64,000 nucleotides of DNA from Limnoperna fortunei (taxonomy: Eukaryota > Mollusca > Bivalvia > Mytilida > Modiolidae): NCBI GenBank assembly GCA_944474755.1, contig OX104112.1, positions 64,201,640-64,265,639 on the forward strand, given 5' to 3'. Shown one piece after another: positions 13,301 through 24,299 of the stretch. Every line of letters starts with the position of its first letter. The stretch's first letter is position 1. Under the pieces are notes generated by a model, which did not search any database, was not told the origin of the DNA, and saw only the letters and a list, made by a program, of their open reading frames with translations. The position numbers were made by a program, and so were the translations under genes.

Positions 13301-16300
13301 GTTTATCTATGTAGAAGGAAGCAACAGTTATAATTTGTTATTTCAGGAGTATCGCTGCTCTGTCATTGATAGCAGTGTGTACAGTCACCAAGTTACCCAA
13401 TCCACTGAATGCCATGCAGATATTGTGGATCAACATTATAATGGATGGTCCACCTGCCCAAAGGTTTGTTCTTATGTCCTGAAAAAGCTTTGTTATTTTA
13501 ACAGAATTTCATGTAAATATTCAGTTCCAAACATTATCTTTTCAGTATTATCTCATACATGTTAACTTTTGTTTAAAAGAACAAAACTTCCATTGGTGAA
13601 TTTAAAAGGGCATGTATTTGCACAATAAACATCACTAAAAATTTGAGGTTGAGTACTATTATTCTTCTATGTTCAGTGTTATTTACTTAAAAATAGATTA
13701 GTGTATCACACATTTTTGTCTAACTATCTGACACTGGTAGCCATGTTAATTACTTTTTACCTTTATTACTTTTAATATACCCCCACTACCAGAAGGGGAT
13801 AGGGCTGGGAATACTGATTTTTATCTGTTTGTGTGTCTGTCTGTAACCATTTTTCATCACATTTTTTTCACCTTTGATAATGATACTTTGCATGATCATG
13901 CCATATTGTGATATTTATGTTCAGAGCTCACTCAAGTTACAAAGCGGAGATATCATAAGGGAACATTAGTTCAAAGTAATACTTGATTCTTACTTTAATT
14001 TTTCAGTCTTGGTGTCGAACCGGTGGACCATGATGTGATAAGACAACCACCTAGAAAAGTCAAAGATCCAATTATAACACGAAGTTTAATTGTTAATATA
14101 CTTATATCAGCCACCATAATTGTCACTGGTACTTTATGGGTTTTCTGGCGAGAGGTAGGAATAATATTTTCTATGTAGAAATTTAAGAAATGATGTGAAG
14201 ATATTTATTTGTTTTCATTATGGTAACTTGGACATGTATGTTTTCGTTGTTTAAATTGTATTAATTCTTCACTCTGACTTTAACAAGAAGTAGTTCTAAG
14301 ACATTAAAACTTAAATTTAATTATACCCCCGCAACTGAGAAGAGGAGGTATACAAGTTTACCCCTGTCCATCCATCCTTCCGTCCACAAAATAACTTTCG
14401 TAACAGTTTTCTCAGCAACTATTTATCACAACCACTTAACATTTTATATGTCACCTTACCATGTGGTCCTATATTTCAATTACCAATTTTAGGTCTGTCC
14501 CATATGTACTTCCTGTTTACCGACAATCGATTCAATGATGTGAATAGCAGGGTATACTGAGTGAGCAGTAGCTCTCATATTACTAGTTTTGGCTTGAAGG
14601 TGTAAATCTCAGAAAATATAAACTGCATGTGTAAATATAAAATAAAAATCATAGAATCCTTTAGATGTAAAGAATACTAGACAAAATAAATATATATTTG
14701 TAGTTATATTCTGTTTTGATGTTTCCAACATTTTTTATTTTCAGATGAGTGACAACAAAATAACCCCACGTGATACCACAATGACTTTCACTTGTTTTGT
14801 TTTCTTTGACATGTTTAATGCATTAAGTTGTCGATCACAGGTCAGTTTAAACATTTATTTACAATAATCATGTGCTGCAATAAATGTTAAGAAAATAATG
14901 TTAATTAATAAAGTCAAACCTAGACAGCAGGAAGTTGGAATATTTATAAGATTTATGAATTGGGTTGATTTAACCAGTGTTCACTTGTATATATAGAACA
15001 ATTTATAATGATTCATAAAATTTGGCTCAAGGTCATTGTTGAAATAAAGTTTTTAAGTGCATATGGTTTATTAGTACGTTTATGTAAACATTTCCATGAA
15101 TAAATACAGTTTTTAGTTTCTTAATTTTAATTGTACCATAAAAAGCCATGTATTGTCTGCATTTATGTATTGTCTGCACTCTTTTCTTGGACCAGAAAAT
15201 TGCTGAAAAATTCGTATATGCATGTACAATCCGCACGTACAAGTTTTCACAAAACGTCTCAAGATTAAAACATCAGAGTTGACTTGGCCATGCTTTTAAA
15301 AATATTTTACTGTAATATGTAATTTATTCTCTCCTGAAATATCATTTAGGTTTATAGTATTAATTTCTTGTTATTGTATTCATTGTAATAAATTAAATTT
15401 TAAAAAATAGTTCATTGCCGTATCATTTATTTTGATCGTTGTTAGACCAAAACTCACTCGAAACCAAACCAATTTGTCAACGAAAGCAAAGAAAACAAAA
15501 TATTGTTTTATTTTAATCCATCAAAGATTGAAATCAAAACATTGATCTTCAACAACTAAAGGTTACTTTTCATTTAGTAGTGTCATTTCATTTAGTAGTG
15601 ATTTTGTTTCTTCTTGCAGACAAAATCTGTGTTCCAAGTTGGATTGTTTACAAATAAAATGTTTGTAGTAGCTGTTGGTGGTTCTATTATTGGCCAATTA
15701 TTGGTTGTTTATTTTCCTCCTTTACAAGCAGTATTTCAAACAGAGGCTTTATATTTATCAGGTAAGATTTTTTAAAGAATATTTTTGTGTCATCTTAATA
15801 GCAATTTTGACACATTGGGATTACTATTAATTGTTTCAAATCTGGGTCTTAGTCTGCCAGTTTTCCTACTGAAGTTCTGGGGTTTTCTCTAGGCACTCCG
15901 GCATCCTCCCCGAAAAATACTGGATGCCATGATATATTTAAAAAATTGCTAAAATTGGCATTAAATACCATTCAAACAAACAAATAAGAGGCATCTGTAT
16001 CTGGATCAGCTACATCATTGTATTTATTTATTTTTTGGGAAGCATTGATTTGCATTTCCTATATAGTTGTTAAATATATCTGTCCACTACATATTGGAAA
16101 AGGCTGACTCGGTGGCCGAGTGGTCAAGGTAGTTCATCTACTAATGCTCAAATGGTCTGTCAACACTGAGATTGCGGGTTCGATTCTCACTGCAGGCAGG
16201 GTGTACTTGACTCCAATCTTTATTTGATGTATTTCCAGTTTTCCTACCGCAGGTCGGGGGTTTTCTCCTGGTACTCCGGCTTCCTCCCCAATAAAAACTG

Positions 16301-17662
16301 GAGCCATGATATAGCTGAAAAAATTGCTGAAAGTGGCATTAAACACCATCAAACAAACAAACATATGGAAAAAGTTTTTATAACCCCCACAAACTTGTTT
16401 GGGGGGTATATAGGAATCACCCTGTCTGTCCGTCTGTCCACATCCCTTGTAAGCGCTTCTCTTAAAACGGTTCACAGATTTTTATGCAACTTAACATGGA
16501 GGAAGTACATCATATGTAGATGTGCATGAAGAATTTTCATATCTGTCGGATATTATTCAGGGGAGATAATTGGACTTAGACTTTTTAAATATAGTATTCA
16601 GTGCAAGACCTCATAAGCGCAACTCCTCCTGATGAAATTTAATGACATTTAGCATAAAGGAAGTACATTATTTGTAGATGTGCATAAAGGATTTTTATTG
16701 ACCTTGGATATTATTAAGGGGAGATAATGGGACTTGAAAGCGAAGTTTGGTCTATAAATATTAGACAGAATCCTTTGCTGGCCCAATAGCTACTTTTCTG
16801 TCATTATGTTTAGAACATTGTGAGTTTAGTTCTGTATTGAAATACATTAAGGTGTTACATTTCAGTGTTAGGTGTAGTTGCTTACTTCAGTATGTTCAGA
16901 CAAATTCAATCAGCATTAATGCATCCATAAATTATTTTGATACTTTTGTGATGAGCCTTTAAAATGTTTTAAAAAGAAGTCTTTTTATTTGTTACATTTT
17001 GTTTTGTTCTTATCACATGAAAGAATCTTGGGGGCCTTGGTGGCTATGTGATCTAGATAATTAGCCATCAATAAGTCATCACTCTCCTGTTGCTGCTTCG
17101 GTTGCCAATTCGTGCTCAACTTTAGCAAGGTGTGCTTAACTGCAACCTTAATTGACAAAGGCTTATCTGTGTGTCAGAGAAATGAGCCTTTTTAGCAACT
17201 ACATTAACTATACTCTTTTCTACAAAAGGTCTTTTACTTGCAACAGAGGTGTTTACCATTACGGATTTTCTGGAATTATTCCGAATTTGGGTCTAAGAAA
17301 ATTGTGTATAAATAAGATAATATAAGATCTAAAAAAACATTAGTGTGGTATGACAGCAGGTTTCTACCATTAACTAAACATTATCATGGGTATCTGCAAT
17401 GATCAGCAGATTTGAGCTGACTTGTCACAAATTATGTATATCATTTAGACAAATCAGTTACATGTTACTGACTGCCACAGTATCATTCAATACACTGGTT
17501 ATTGACTAAATGCAGCAATGATTTTTGTTCCTTTTTTCAGATTTTCTCTTCCTGATAGTTCTAACCTCAAGTGTATGTGTTGTGTCAGAAATTAGAAAAT
17601 TTATATTTAGAAGAAGAGGACAGACAGCAATTATTGATAAAGATGTTTATTTCATGGTGTGA
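1210..17662 (+). CDS. ATP2C1: Secretory-pathway Ca2+/Mn2+-transporting P-type ATPase (SPCA), C-terminal 573 residues, 13 exons
   Basis: Golgi-type P2A pump that moves Ca2+ and Mn2+ into the secretory lumen at the cost of ATP (known for the family). Exons: 1210-1307, 2344-2529, 3204-3308, 10316-10472, 10743-10913, 11653-11801, 12178-12341, 13052-13120, 13347-13463, 14007-14154, 14745-14840, 15620-15761, 17541-17662. Every join is GT-AG and all phases add to one open frame of 573 codons plus TGA. Visible: phosphorylation motif DKTGTLT, substrate loop KGALE, ATP-domain MLTGD and MTGDGVND hinge, then membrane helices with [11 protein letters not shown] (M6; its Asn and Asp are cation ligands in SPCAs). 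The [13 protein letters not shown] and GVEPVD wording marks SPCA rather than SERCA or PMCA. The actuator domain, M1-M4 and the start codon lie left of the window. The protein ends ...DVYFMV. Assignment is strong; ATP2C1 versus ATP2C2 is a vertebrate split and does not strictly apply. Confidence 0.95.
1607..1868 (+). repeat. TATACCCCC/CTGTC-type interspersed element
   Basis: Begins ATACCCCCG, followed by a G-run hairpin (ACTTGTTTGGGGGG) and a (CTGT)n tract, then a conserved body (TGATGAAATTTAATGAAACTT) and an end near CACAGTTCACACTTGT. Related copies start near 8210 and 16381 and, more diverged, near 7551 and 14322. Confidence 0.7.
1922..2095. repeat. Foldback element, ~80-bp inverted arms
   Basis: The sequence ATAGGATAATTAATTGGGC at the left is matched inversely by GCCCAATTGATTATCCTAT at the right, and similarity continues through GAGTGCCGCATAA to a short central loop near position 2008. 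It could form a long hairpin in the ATPase pre-mRNA. No clear target duplication was found. Confidence 0.75.
2344..2529 (+). CDS. ATP2C1: ATP2C exon: nucleotide-binding domain, N part
   Basis: 62 codons from [10 protein letters not shown] to [10 protein letters not shown]. Contains CNDAEI and the PTEGALI segment typical of the P-type ATPase N domain. Phase 0 on both sides. Confidence 0.93.
3204..3308 (+). CDS. ATP2C1: ATP2C exon: nucleotide-binding domain
   Basis: 35 codons, [20 protein letters not shown] then DTKYMAVKC to KYGE. Phase 0 on both sides; joins to [13 protein letters not shown] across a 7-kb intron. Confidence 0.92.
3628..4656. mobile_element. MITE with pogo/Tigger-like ends, TA target duplication
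   Basis: Perfect 19-bp terminal inverted repeats CAGTGAAACTTCTCTAAAC at 3628-3646 and 4638-4656, each flanked outside by TA (3626-3627, 4657-4658). TA duplication and a CAGTGAAAC-type end fit the Tc1/mariner-pogo superfamily (family knowledge). The 1029-bp body has no transposase reading frame, so it is non-autonomous. Confidence 0.85.
6770..7363. mobile_element. hAT-like non-autonomous element
   Basis: Starts CAGAGCTCCAGATAAG; the other end reads TCTGAAGCTCT, giving a short imperfect inverted repeat. The 8-mer TAAGTATG directly repeats outside both ends (6762-6769, 7364-7371), the size of a hAT target duplication. The identity actually extends leftward to a 15-mer AAGCTCTTAAGTATG (6755-6769 and 7357-7371), so a TPRT-type 15-bp duplication is the competing reading. 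Confidence 0.6.
7551..7846 (+). repeat. Diverged TATACCCCC-type element
   Basis: Begins TATACCCCCGTTTCG with TGTCC/CATCC-rich sequence just inside, and ends with GTGAGCATTAGCTCACAGTCCACACTTG, the same end phrase as the elements near 1607 and 8210. Confidence 0.5.
7925..8149 (+). mobile_element. SINE, head missing
   Basis: Shares the body of the SINE at 16105-16362 from ACTATTGATCATA through the degenerate B box GGGTTTGAGTC to the tail CAAACAAACAAAC, but lacks the A-box end. Confidence 0.7.
8210..8469 (+). repeat. TATACCCCC/CTGTC-type element
   Basis: CTCCCCCAAACTTGTTTGGG hairpin, then GGTATATAGGAATCACCCTG, CTGTCTGTCC and the conserved body seen at 1607-1868. Its 3' part is the seed of the 255-bp triplication that follows. 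Confidence 0.7.
8407..9171. repeat. Three tandem 255-bp units
   Basis: The phrase GCGAAGCAAGGGTGGGGGGT recurs at 8407, 8662 and 8917, exactly 255 bp apart, and the third unit ends at 9171. Units differ at only a few positions, so the duplication is recent. Each unit carries the end of a TATACCCCC element plus ~190 bp of other intron sequence. Confidence 0.93.
9508..9761 (-). mobile_element. tRNA-derived SINE, near full length
   Basis: Minus-strand head GGTCCTCAGTGGCCGAGTGG with B-box-like GGTTTGAGTC; tail at GGCGTTAAACATCAT. The body matches the other SINE copies in the window. Confidence 0.8.
10316..10472 (+). CDS. ATP2C1: ATP2C exon: N domain with KGALE
   Basis: [20 protein letters not shown] onward to SSMGNSGLR plus one base. 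FVKGA is the adenine-pocket motif of P-type ATPases. Donor GAG|gtatgg. Confidence 0.93.
10571..10785 (+). repeat. Four near-identical 57-bp copies of an intron end/exon start
   Basis: ATGGCCTATGGTCCTAGTAT occurs at 10581, 10638, 10695 and 10751, i.e. spacings of 57, 57 and 56 bp. Only the last copy continues into the real exon. The first copy keeps an acceptor-like TTCAG (to 10572); copies 2 and 3 have lost the AG. The 19-codon periodic reading frame across them is a by-product. Confidence 0.95.
10743..10913 (+). CDS. ATP2C1: ATP2C exon: P-domain loop
   Basis: [20 protein letters not shown], then [12 protein letters not shown] and [18 protein letters not shown] is a conserved P-domain motif. 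Acceptor TTTTCAG at 10736-10742; enters with 2 bases, exits with 1. Confidence 0.93.
11653..11801 (+). CDS. ATP2C1: ATP2C exon: P domain
   Basis: [20 protein letters not shown] to [14 protein letters not shown]; corresponds to the FYRASPRHKMKI stretch of SPCAs. Phase closes to 0 at CGG|gtatgt. Confidence 0.92.
11965..12080 (+). repeat. SINE 3' fragment
   Basis: Retains GACAGTTTTCCTGCCGAATG, GGATGCCATAATATAGCTGC and GGCATTAAACACCATTCAG, all from the 3' half of the tRNA-derived SINE. Confidence 0.55.
12178..12341 (+). CDS. ATP2C1: ATP2C exon: hinge GDGVND
   Basis: [20 protein letters not shown], then [20 protein letters not shown] and [10 protein letters not shown]. The GDGVND Asp residues bind Mg2+ in the P domain. 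Exits with 2 bases. Confidence 0.94.
12807..12877. repeat. Short hairpin repeat in ATP2C intron
   Basis: Arms ATGGTTTGGTTCTGTTTAC (12807-12825) and its inverse (12859-12877) match at 18 of 19 positions. The loop holds TAAACTGCTTCAC, which also lies in the loop of the hairpin at 33314-33395 in inverted orientation. Confidence 0.7.
13052..13120 (+). CDS. ATP2C1: ATP2C exon: entry to M5
   Basis: [20 protein letters not shown] then LST, the stalk leading into transmembrane helix M5. 69 nt, phases 1 and 2. Confidence 0.92.
13347..13463 (+). CDS. ATP2C1: ATP2C exon: M5-M6 cation site
   Basis: [20 protein letters not shown] then [18 protein letters not shown]. The Asn and Asp of NIIMDGP are the M6 cation ligands in SPCA pumps (family knowledge). 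Confidence 0.94.
14007..14154 (+). CDS. ATP2C1: ATP2C exon: M6-M7 loop and M7
   Basis: [20 protein letters not shown], then a hydrophobic helix [19 protein letters not shown]. Confidence 0.93.
14322..14576 (+). repeat. Diverged TATACCCCC-type element
   Basis: Begins TTATACCCCCGCAACTGAG, with TGTCCATCCATCC-like short repeats inside and the end phrase GAGTGAGCAGTAGCTCTCAT. Confidence 0.5.
14745..14840 (+). CDS. ATP2C1: ATP2C exon: M7-M8
   Basis: [20 protein letters not shown] then [12 protein letters not shown]; the [17 protein letters not shown] wording is diagnostic for SPCA. Phase 0 on both sides. Confidence 0.93.
15620..15761 (+). CDS. ATP2C1: ATP2C exon: M8-M9
   Basis: [20 protein letters not shown], then [20 protein letters not shown] and TEALYLS plus one base. 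Confidence 0.93.
15845..15987 (+). repeat. SINE 3' fragment
   Basis: GCCAGTTTTCCTACTGAAG through GGCATCCTCCCCGAAAAATA to ATACCATTCAAACAAACAAA; head absent. Confidence 0.65.
16105..16362 (+). mobile_element. tRNA-derived SINE, full length
   Basis: Best copy in the window. A box GGTGGCCGAGTGGTCAAGG, B box GCGGGTTCGATTCTC, body with GGTACTCCGGCTTCCTCCCC and tail AAACACCATCAAACAAACAA. The head resembles a class II (Ser/Leu-type) tRNA; it is not a tRNA gene because the acceptor stem is not closed. Confidence 0.85.
16381..16745 (+). repeat. TATACCCCC/CTGTC-type element with partial internal duplication
   Basis: TAACCCCCACAAACTTGTTT, GGTATATAGGAATCACCCTG, CTGTCCGTCTGTCC and the body; the segment from GTAAGCGC to GGGGAGATAAT occurs twice (near 16449 and 16615), so this copy holds two body units. 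Confidence 0.7.
17541..17662 (+). CDS. ATP2C1: ATP2C last coding exon
   Basis: [20 protein letters not shown] (M10), then a basic tail [13 protein letters not shown] and ...VYFMV, TGA at 17660-17662. Confidence 0.93.
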
Positions 17663-18698
17663 TAAAACCAAACAAATCCAAGATTTTAGATAATTTTATT
17701 TTTATGAGCATTCCTATTTTATTTATAGAGTTGTTCGAGTGAAATGTATACATGTTTATATACTTAATGACAGACATGAAAAGATTTTATATGGTACCAT
17801 GACATGGTAGTCCTTAGTCTTTTTTCTGTCACTTTTTGCTGGTACAGATTAATTAATTACCAGTCAGTTTTATTCCAGTAAAAGTCGTGTAATTAGTGTT
17901 TTAAGAACAAAAAGCCAATACCATATAATATTTCTGCCTGCCTGTATAAAGTGTTCTCTGAGGTAATTAGTAACTAAAAGATTAATTTTTAGCAGATAAA
18001 AAAAATACTGTTTTCATTCTCTGACTATTACATGTGCTTTGGTTTTAGGTCCGCTTACCTTTCAACCACCCAGATTAAATACAAAGAACTTTTCTGGAAT
18101 GGACTAAACTGGAAATTTTGTGGGCTTCATTTTTATGTATTTAATCCTGTATCTCTAATGATCTTCAGTGCATTAAAATCATGCTTGAAAAATGATACAT
18201 AATTTTAATGAGCATTTAAATATTATTGTTTGAAATAATAACATTTTTTATGTCCTTTAAGTGTGCTTACTATGTTCTAAATGTTTTGTGAATGTCCAGT
18301 CAAAGACTGCATTCATTTATCTCTTGGTATGTGTATTTATCCCTTGTGAAAGTCGTATAATATATATATTTTGCTGTAATATTTTTAATGAAATTTTGTT
18401 GTTGATTATTATTTACAATGCTATTCAATGAGATCTACTTTGTTGTGTAATAATTTACGGGTCATGTTACACTGCCTGTAAAGATAAATACTTGGAATGC
18501 CATAATACATTGTTGACACTGATATTTATGTTCAGGTATAGCTGAGTAGTATCGTGACTAAGTAGTTACACGCAAAACTTTAGTGTGAGATTTTTGTCTT
18601 TAGCTAGAATTATTCAAGAATACAATTAAAAATAAAAATATATTACTGAGCAAAGTTTCTTTTGAAAATAACATGTTCTTTTTAATCTTTTGAAGCTT
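17663..18698 (+). other. Presumed ATP2C 3' untranslated region
   Basis: AT-rich, without coding exons. AATAAA-like signals occur near 18640 and much later near 21849-21862; the true cleavage site cannot be chosen from sequence alone. Confidence 0.45.
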
Positions 18699-18702
18699 TT
18701 AA

Positions 18703-18972
18703 GGTATCCGGCCCATAATTGACCACATGATCATATTTGGTGTCCCGGATGTCCATTGTTTTTCAATGGAGCAGACCTCGGTAATGTTCGGCAAACATCG
18801 GAAATACTATTTGAGCAACTAATTTTTTTTGGTCAAAACTGTTAACATTGACTAAAAGTAAACCAATCTATTTAATTTGTATCATTAATTAGCAATACCG
18901 TGATGTAGTAAAGCTGTATTTCTTTGTCGAAAAATAAAATTAAACTGTGACTTCAATTATGGGTCGGATACC
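18703..18972. mobile_element. TTAA-flanked MITE (piggyBac/Kolobok type)
   Basis: Ends GGTATCCGGCCCATAATTGA and, inverted, GGTATCCGACCCATAATTGA (one mismatch in 20), each bordered by TTAA (18699-18702, 18973-18976). A TTAA duplication is typical of piggyBac, Kolobok and Sola3 elements (family knowledge). 270 bp, no coding capacity. Confidence 0.85.
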
Positions 18973-21900
18973 TTAAATATAAAGTCCATTTTCTTAGCAA
19001 ATGACATATACATATTTTATTGGTCAAGAAAATTAGCAATTTTTGGAATAGCAACTATTGTACAACACTATTTTTAGTACACTACCTACAATATAAATTA
19101 TATAATATTCACTGATGAGTCTTGATAAGATGAAACGCCCATCTGGCATATTAAATTCTAGTATCAACATTTGATGTTTTTACAATGTGATCACATTTTA
19201 AGATTACTTGACAGAAAGTAAGTGTGAGCTGTTGTCATCACTTTTTATCTATTGTCCATCAAGTAGGAAATGTTTTAGACTAATTTTCTGCTCTGAAACC
19301 ATAGTTAATGTTAACCAAACTTTGTATGGAGTTTTATTCCATGATCTCATACAAAAGTTAAATCCAGAAGCCCTTCAACCAAAATTGAAACTAAACAAGC
19401 CTTTAATTGGCTAATTCTACTTCTTTCAACAAAACCATTTATAAAATTTGAACTGTAGTTTCATGAAGAGAAATGCTTAAACATATATTCCAGGTTTTTA
19501 TGAAATTTGGTAATGTGTGCTGATTTAGCAGAACATTTCAGTTTAAAATATTGTCCTCTGAACCCAATTGAGCCCCTGGACTGTGTAAAAAAAAACAAGT
19601 AAAACAAATCTAGTCTTTGGACTACTGTACCATGACAATACACCTTAAAGATCTAAATTATTAATATAAGTGTATTTTATCTAGATTTTAACCATCTTCT
19701 ATGATTAGTCGAGTAATGGTTCATATTCCTTAACATGTTTTACAGAAGTTGTGTGTAACACAATCTATTATGGTACTTCTCATAGAAGTGTTGATTTGAG
19801 TTAATTGATATTTGGTCAAAGTTTCACTATCTACCTACTATTTATCTTGTATTACCATCTTTTAATTCTTTGTTAATATTATCTTATATGTCCTATCCAC
19901 CTACAGGCGATCTAGCAAAGGTATTACCTCATTTTGATTTATTGTTTGCTTTCCAATTAACTAGGGGAGGTAACCAGTGTTATTGTTCTGCAGTGATTCA
20001 TTCTATGAAAGTATATATTTTTTTAATGAGACATATAAGTGAGGACATAATCTTATTATTGGACATGGATTAATTAATTAAAACATCTTTATTTCCTCCC
20101 AAGGTTTTCTAGATTTTATAAGGATTGTTAATTTGTAAATTGTATTATCTTTTGTACTTTTCTAGATTGTTTCATGTTGTAATTAATTATATAAAGGCAT
20201 GGATATCGGCTTATTTTGCTGTATGATGTACTTTTTTTTCTTAGTAAAGTTGGCTTTTTTTTAAATTTACCATGTGTACACTTCATAGAACTTAATTATT
20301 AATTTCCACCTATTTCTTCCAATGCAATTTTTGGCCAGGTTGCACAAAGTGCAAAGTGCAAACCCGTGTCATAGTATGGTGAAGTCAGTCGGGTGGGCGG
20401 CATGCTGGCGGGTGAGGAAAAAAGGGTTTCTATTTTGTGTAATCAACTCTTCTTACAGTTTTCAACCCAGATCTCTGAAACCTCACAGAAAGATTGCACA
20501 TGTATTGAAGTTGTGCACCTGCTATTATGGAAGTGTTCCAGGATTTTTTTCATAATTTTCCAGCCTTGGAAACTGAGTCATTTTTCAGAACATTTGACAA
20601 TACCAATACAGACGGCAATACCAATTTTCTGTAATCAGCACCTACATTTTTATACACAGACCCAACCTTCTTCCAACAAATTATAAAACATTCTCTTTCA
20701 TATTTATCTAGGCACTTGGTTTGAAACCAGCCATTTCAGACTTTTGCGATTTTTGTTATTCAAGAAAATTGTTCTGTGGTCCATTAGAATATAATCATAA
20801 AAACAAATAATAAATGTGTGTCGCTCTTTGTATGTTGTGTTTTTTCTGTACATTTTTCAGTGACGGACTACATACAGGAGTTTAAAGTAATTATGATAGT
20901 TTTGTGTTTTTTATTACTATATATTTATTGTTTTAAATAGGATGATGTTACATGTTACTGGGGGACTTTGTGGACAATTGGTTATGGCACTGGTCATTAG
21001 TAATCTGCTGTTGATGTGAACACTGGGGATGTATTATTTCAAAAAGAATGTGTGTTTGTCTCCAACCTTGAAGGTTGATAGTTTTCCTGATGGTGGTCAG
21101 GGGTTTTATGGTTACTCAGGCTTTCTACCTGATAAAAAATGGATGCCATTCAATAACATTAAGTTTATTAGTTTCTGTGTATTATTATGACAATTATTCA
21201 TAGTATCCTCACATTGGCCTCCAACAATTAAGTTTTTTACTAAAGATGTTGTGGTTCAGATCACAGCAGTTACATTTTACTTGGTGCAAATCATTTTCTT
21301 ACAATTTTTTTTTTTCTGTTGGTCATGTTGACAACCCCTTTTCTTGTAATTAAAACCTGTATTTTCAACATTGTACATACATGTATATACATGAATTGTC
21401 TTCTTTTAAAATGATGTTCTTTTTTTACAATGAATTCTGATGCTCAATGTACATGTATATGTCTTAATGCAGTATGAGATATATATATTAATTATATAAA
21501 ATTAATTGTTGCAGTTTAATTACAATGTTTATTATGTAATGATGTATGTTTTTCATGATGTAATCAAAAGTTAGAATGCATTTGAATCATGGCATAACCG
21601 GTGATTTTAAAAGTAAAAATGGTTTGAGGCTCTGCTATTTGAATATTGTATTAATAGTGATGAGTTTACTAATCAGTTAAGTAGAATGTAATTGAAGTTG
21701 GTTTTTTTTCCTTTGCTTTCCACATTTATCAACAAAATACTAAAGAAGCATTTATTTTTGTAAAGAATTATGAAAACAAGTTATTCAACACAAATTTATC
21801 ATGTTATTTACTTATCTGTATGACCTTAATCTACATTTGATGTTGTGACTAAAATAAAAGCAATAAAACTCTATGTTTATTTACTCAAAATTGTGTTTGA

Positions 21901-22622
21901 AATAATATGATAATTACATACTTTATAAATACTTTCTATAATATCATGACCAATTTTATGACAATTAGAATATGTTAATTGTTCCTTATTTTTGTAGTAT
22001 ATTGGCTGATGGCATATACATTCATGATATAGGTTTTATTTCAAAAGGTCATACCAAACAGTCATGTGTAATGCTATGAACCAATCAAATTTTGTCAGTG
22101 CAATAGGATGTTTTATCACATAACATAACAAACATAACAATATTGACCATTGCCTTTTATTTTAATCAGTTTTTTTTCCATGCCGATAATTATTGATTTA
22201 TGTATTTTGACAAGAGATTCATTTTCTCATCCATATCTCTTTGAAGGGCACCAGCCTTGAGATGATATGACAGGAAAATGCATTGAGTTTAAAAAATAAA
22301 AATAATCTATTTATTGCTGTTTTGTAAAAAAAAACTTTGTGAGGTCACTTTGTTAGCTTTACGTCTTAACAAAAATGTCCGATGGGCCCATCTCGTATCC
22401 GCAGAGCGAGATAGGATAATACAACATATAAAGATCAAAGGAAAATACTGCAAAATAACGATAACATTATACTGCACTGACTGTTATTATTCAATGGTAT
22501 TAATAATGACATTTGTTGTATAGGTCAGGTGCTTGCCATGTAGGTTGTACACAAATGTCTTTCATCTGAAGCAATAATTTACATCCATTTATGTTATTTT
22601 AATTTCTCTGACCAATATCAAA

Positions 22623-22742
22623 AGGGGCCTCAGTGACAAAGTGGTCTATGTAGTCAGTCAGTTTACTCGACTCCAACCTTAATTGACAAAGATTGCCAGT
22701 TTTCCTGCTGAAGATCTGGGTTCTCACCAGGCACTCCAATAA
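22623..22742 (+). repeat. SINE fragment, internally deleted
   Basis: Starts AGGGGCCTCAGTGACAAAGT and jumps to ACTCGACTCCAACCTTAATT and GCCAGTTTTCCTGCTGAAG; the B-box part is missing. Confidence 0.55.
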
Positions 22743-24299
22743 ATACTCATTTGCAGATTGTGGCATAAAATCTCACAGAAAAAGCAACTTCACCACCCTG
22801 CCCTGATATCCAAATACAATAACAGAAATTTTACAGATACTGAGTTCTATATCTCTGACTGTGATAATATATATATATATGCTGGCTTGTGCAGGGAACA
22901 GAATATATGAGGTATGATTGTGTTCCAAATCCTTTTTTTTGTCTTGTAACACTGTCTCATGTATTGTTTAAATTGTAGCCTGATGAATTCATACAAATTC
23001 TTTTTTACAATAAAATAAAGTTTGTGGAATTGTTTTGGTCAGTGCTTGGAAAAAAATATTTACCAATACATAATTATGTACTAGAGCCATGAATTAACCA
23101 ATGCATCATTTAACCCTATTCTACTTTTATGAATTTTATTTATTTTTTATTTATTGATTAAATTGCTTAAATTTTATTTAAAGAATTGTTCTACTGAACA
23201 TATAAAATACTAAAATATTTTTTTATTTGATCATTTGATAAATATTTTGAGAGCAAAGGATGCGATATTTGTGTAATTGTAAGTATGGGAATATTTAATT
23301 TGTTTATTTGCTAAGAAAAAAAAAGTTACATGTATATTTGTGTAATATTGCTTTGAGTCATCTTATTGCAGAAAATGTTATCATAAATCCATATATCTAC
23401 CATTTCTTGCATATTTTTGTGTAATTTATGTGGGATTATTATTATTAGTCTTTGTGATGGTTTCTGTTACCCTCTAAAATGGGTGCTTGTGGAGAAAAGA
23501 AAGTGGATGTGAATTTTACATGTATGTTTTTTCAATACTCCTATCAGCTGTTTCTTCTCGAATTTTAGTGAGTTAGATGATTTAATTAATTTAAATTTAA
23601 ATTTTATTTAGAGGTGTGTACTGTTATTTGTAGTATACTGTGTTGTTACATTGAAATTGTATGTAATATATGATTTCATAGTTTGTTTCTATTAAACTGG
23701 GAAACCATTCTATTATGTTCTTTTCATTTGTAAAGGAAATTGAAAGCCATACCATATTTATAATAGGTCTTGAACACTGACCAAGAATATTGATGTAATA
23801 TTTTGTAGCACATGGCTAAGTAGATTTCCAATGGAGTGTTGGGAAGTAACTGGTCACCTCTTAACAATAGGGAGGTAATCCAGTGCACCTGTTTTGGTAA
23901 TTGGATAAATCCAGACCTAAACTTACAACTGATGAGCTTCAATAAACTGGATTAATAAGACCCTGCACCTTAGCTTATCAGCTCCAATTCCATAACAATA
24001 ATGGATGCTATGTGACAATTGTAATTCTCAAGGCAAGGAGAAATGACATTAATTAGAGTGGCACCATTTTATTTTATAAAACAACAGCTTTTTTAACACA
24101 CATACTACATACAATTATAAATACTGCCACTTAACTCACTAAACACATGTGTAAGATTATGTATAGCATGAAAACAATATTATACCAATGAAAATTATTA
24201 TGTACATGTTTATAATAGTGTGTAGTTATGCAAAGGGTTAGTACTGTCCCCTTTTGTAGATTTCGAAAAAGAGTAGGCTCATTGTAGCCGCTACAAAAT

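Noticed and set aside
16105..16180. Possible tRNA-Ser or tRNA-Leu gene
   Set aside because: A and B boxes are present but the acceptor stem does not close and the sequence is the head of a dispersed SINE.
20322..20686. Overlapping 77- and 97-codon plus-strand frames
   Set aside because: No family motif, no coding-like bias visible and no splice partners; probably chance in 3' flanking DNA.
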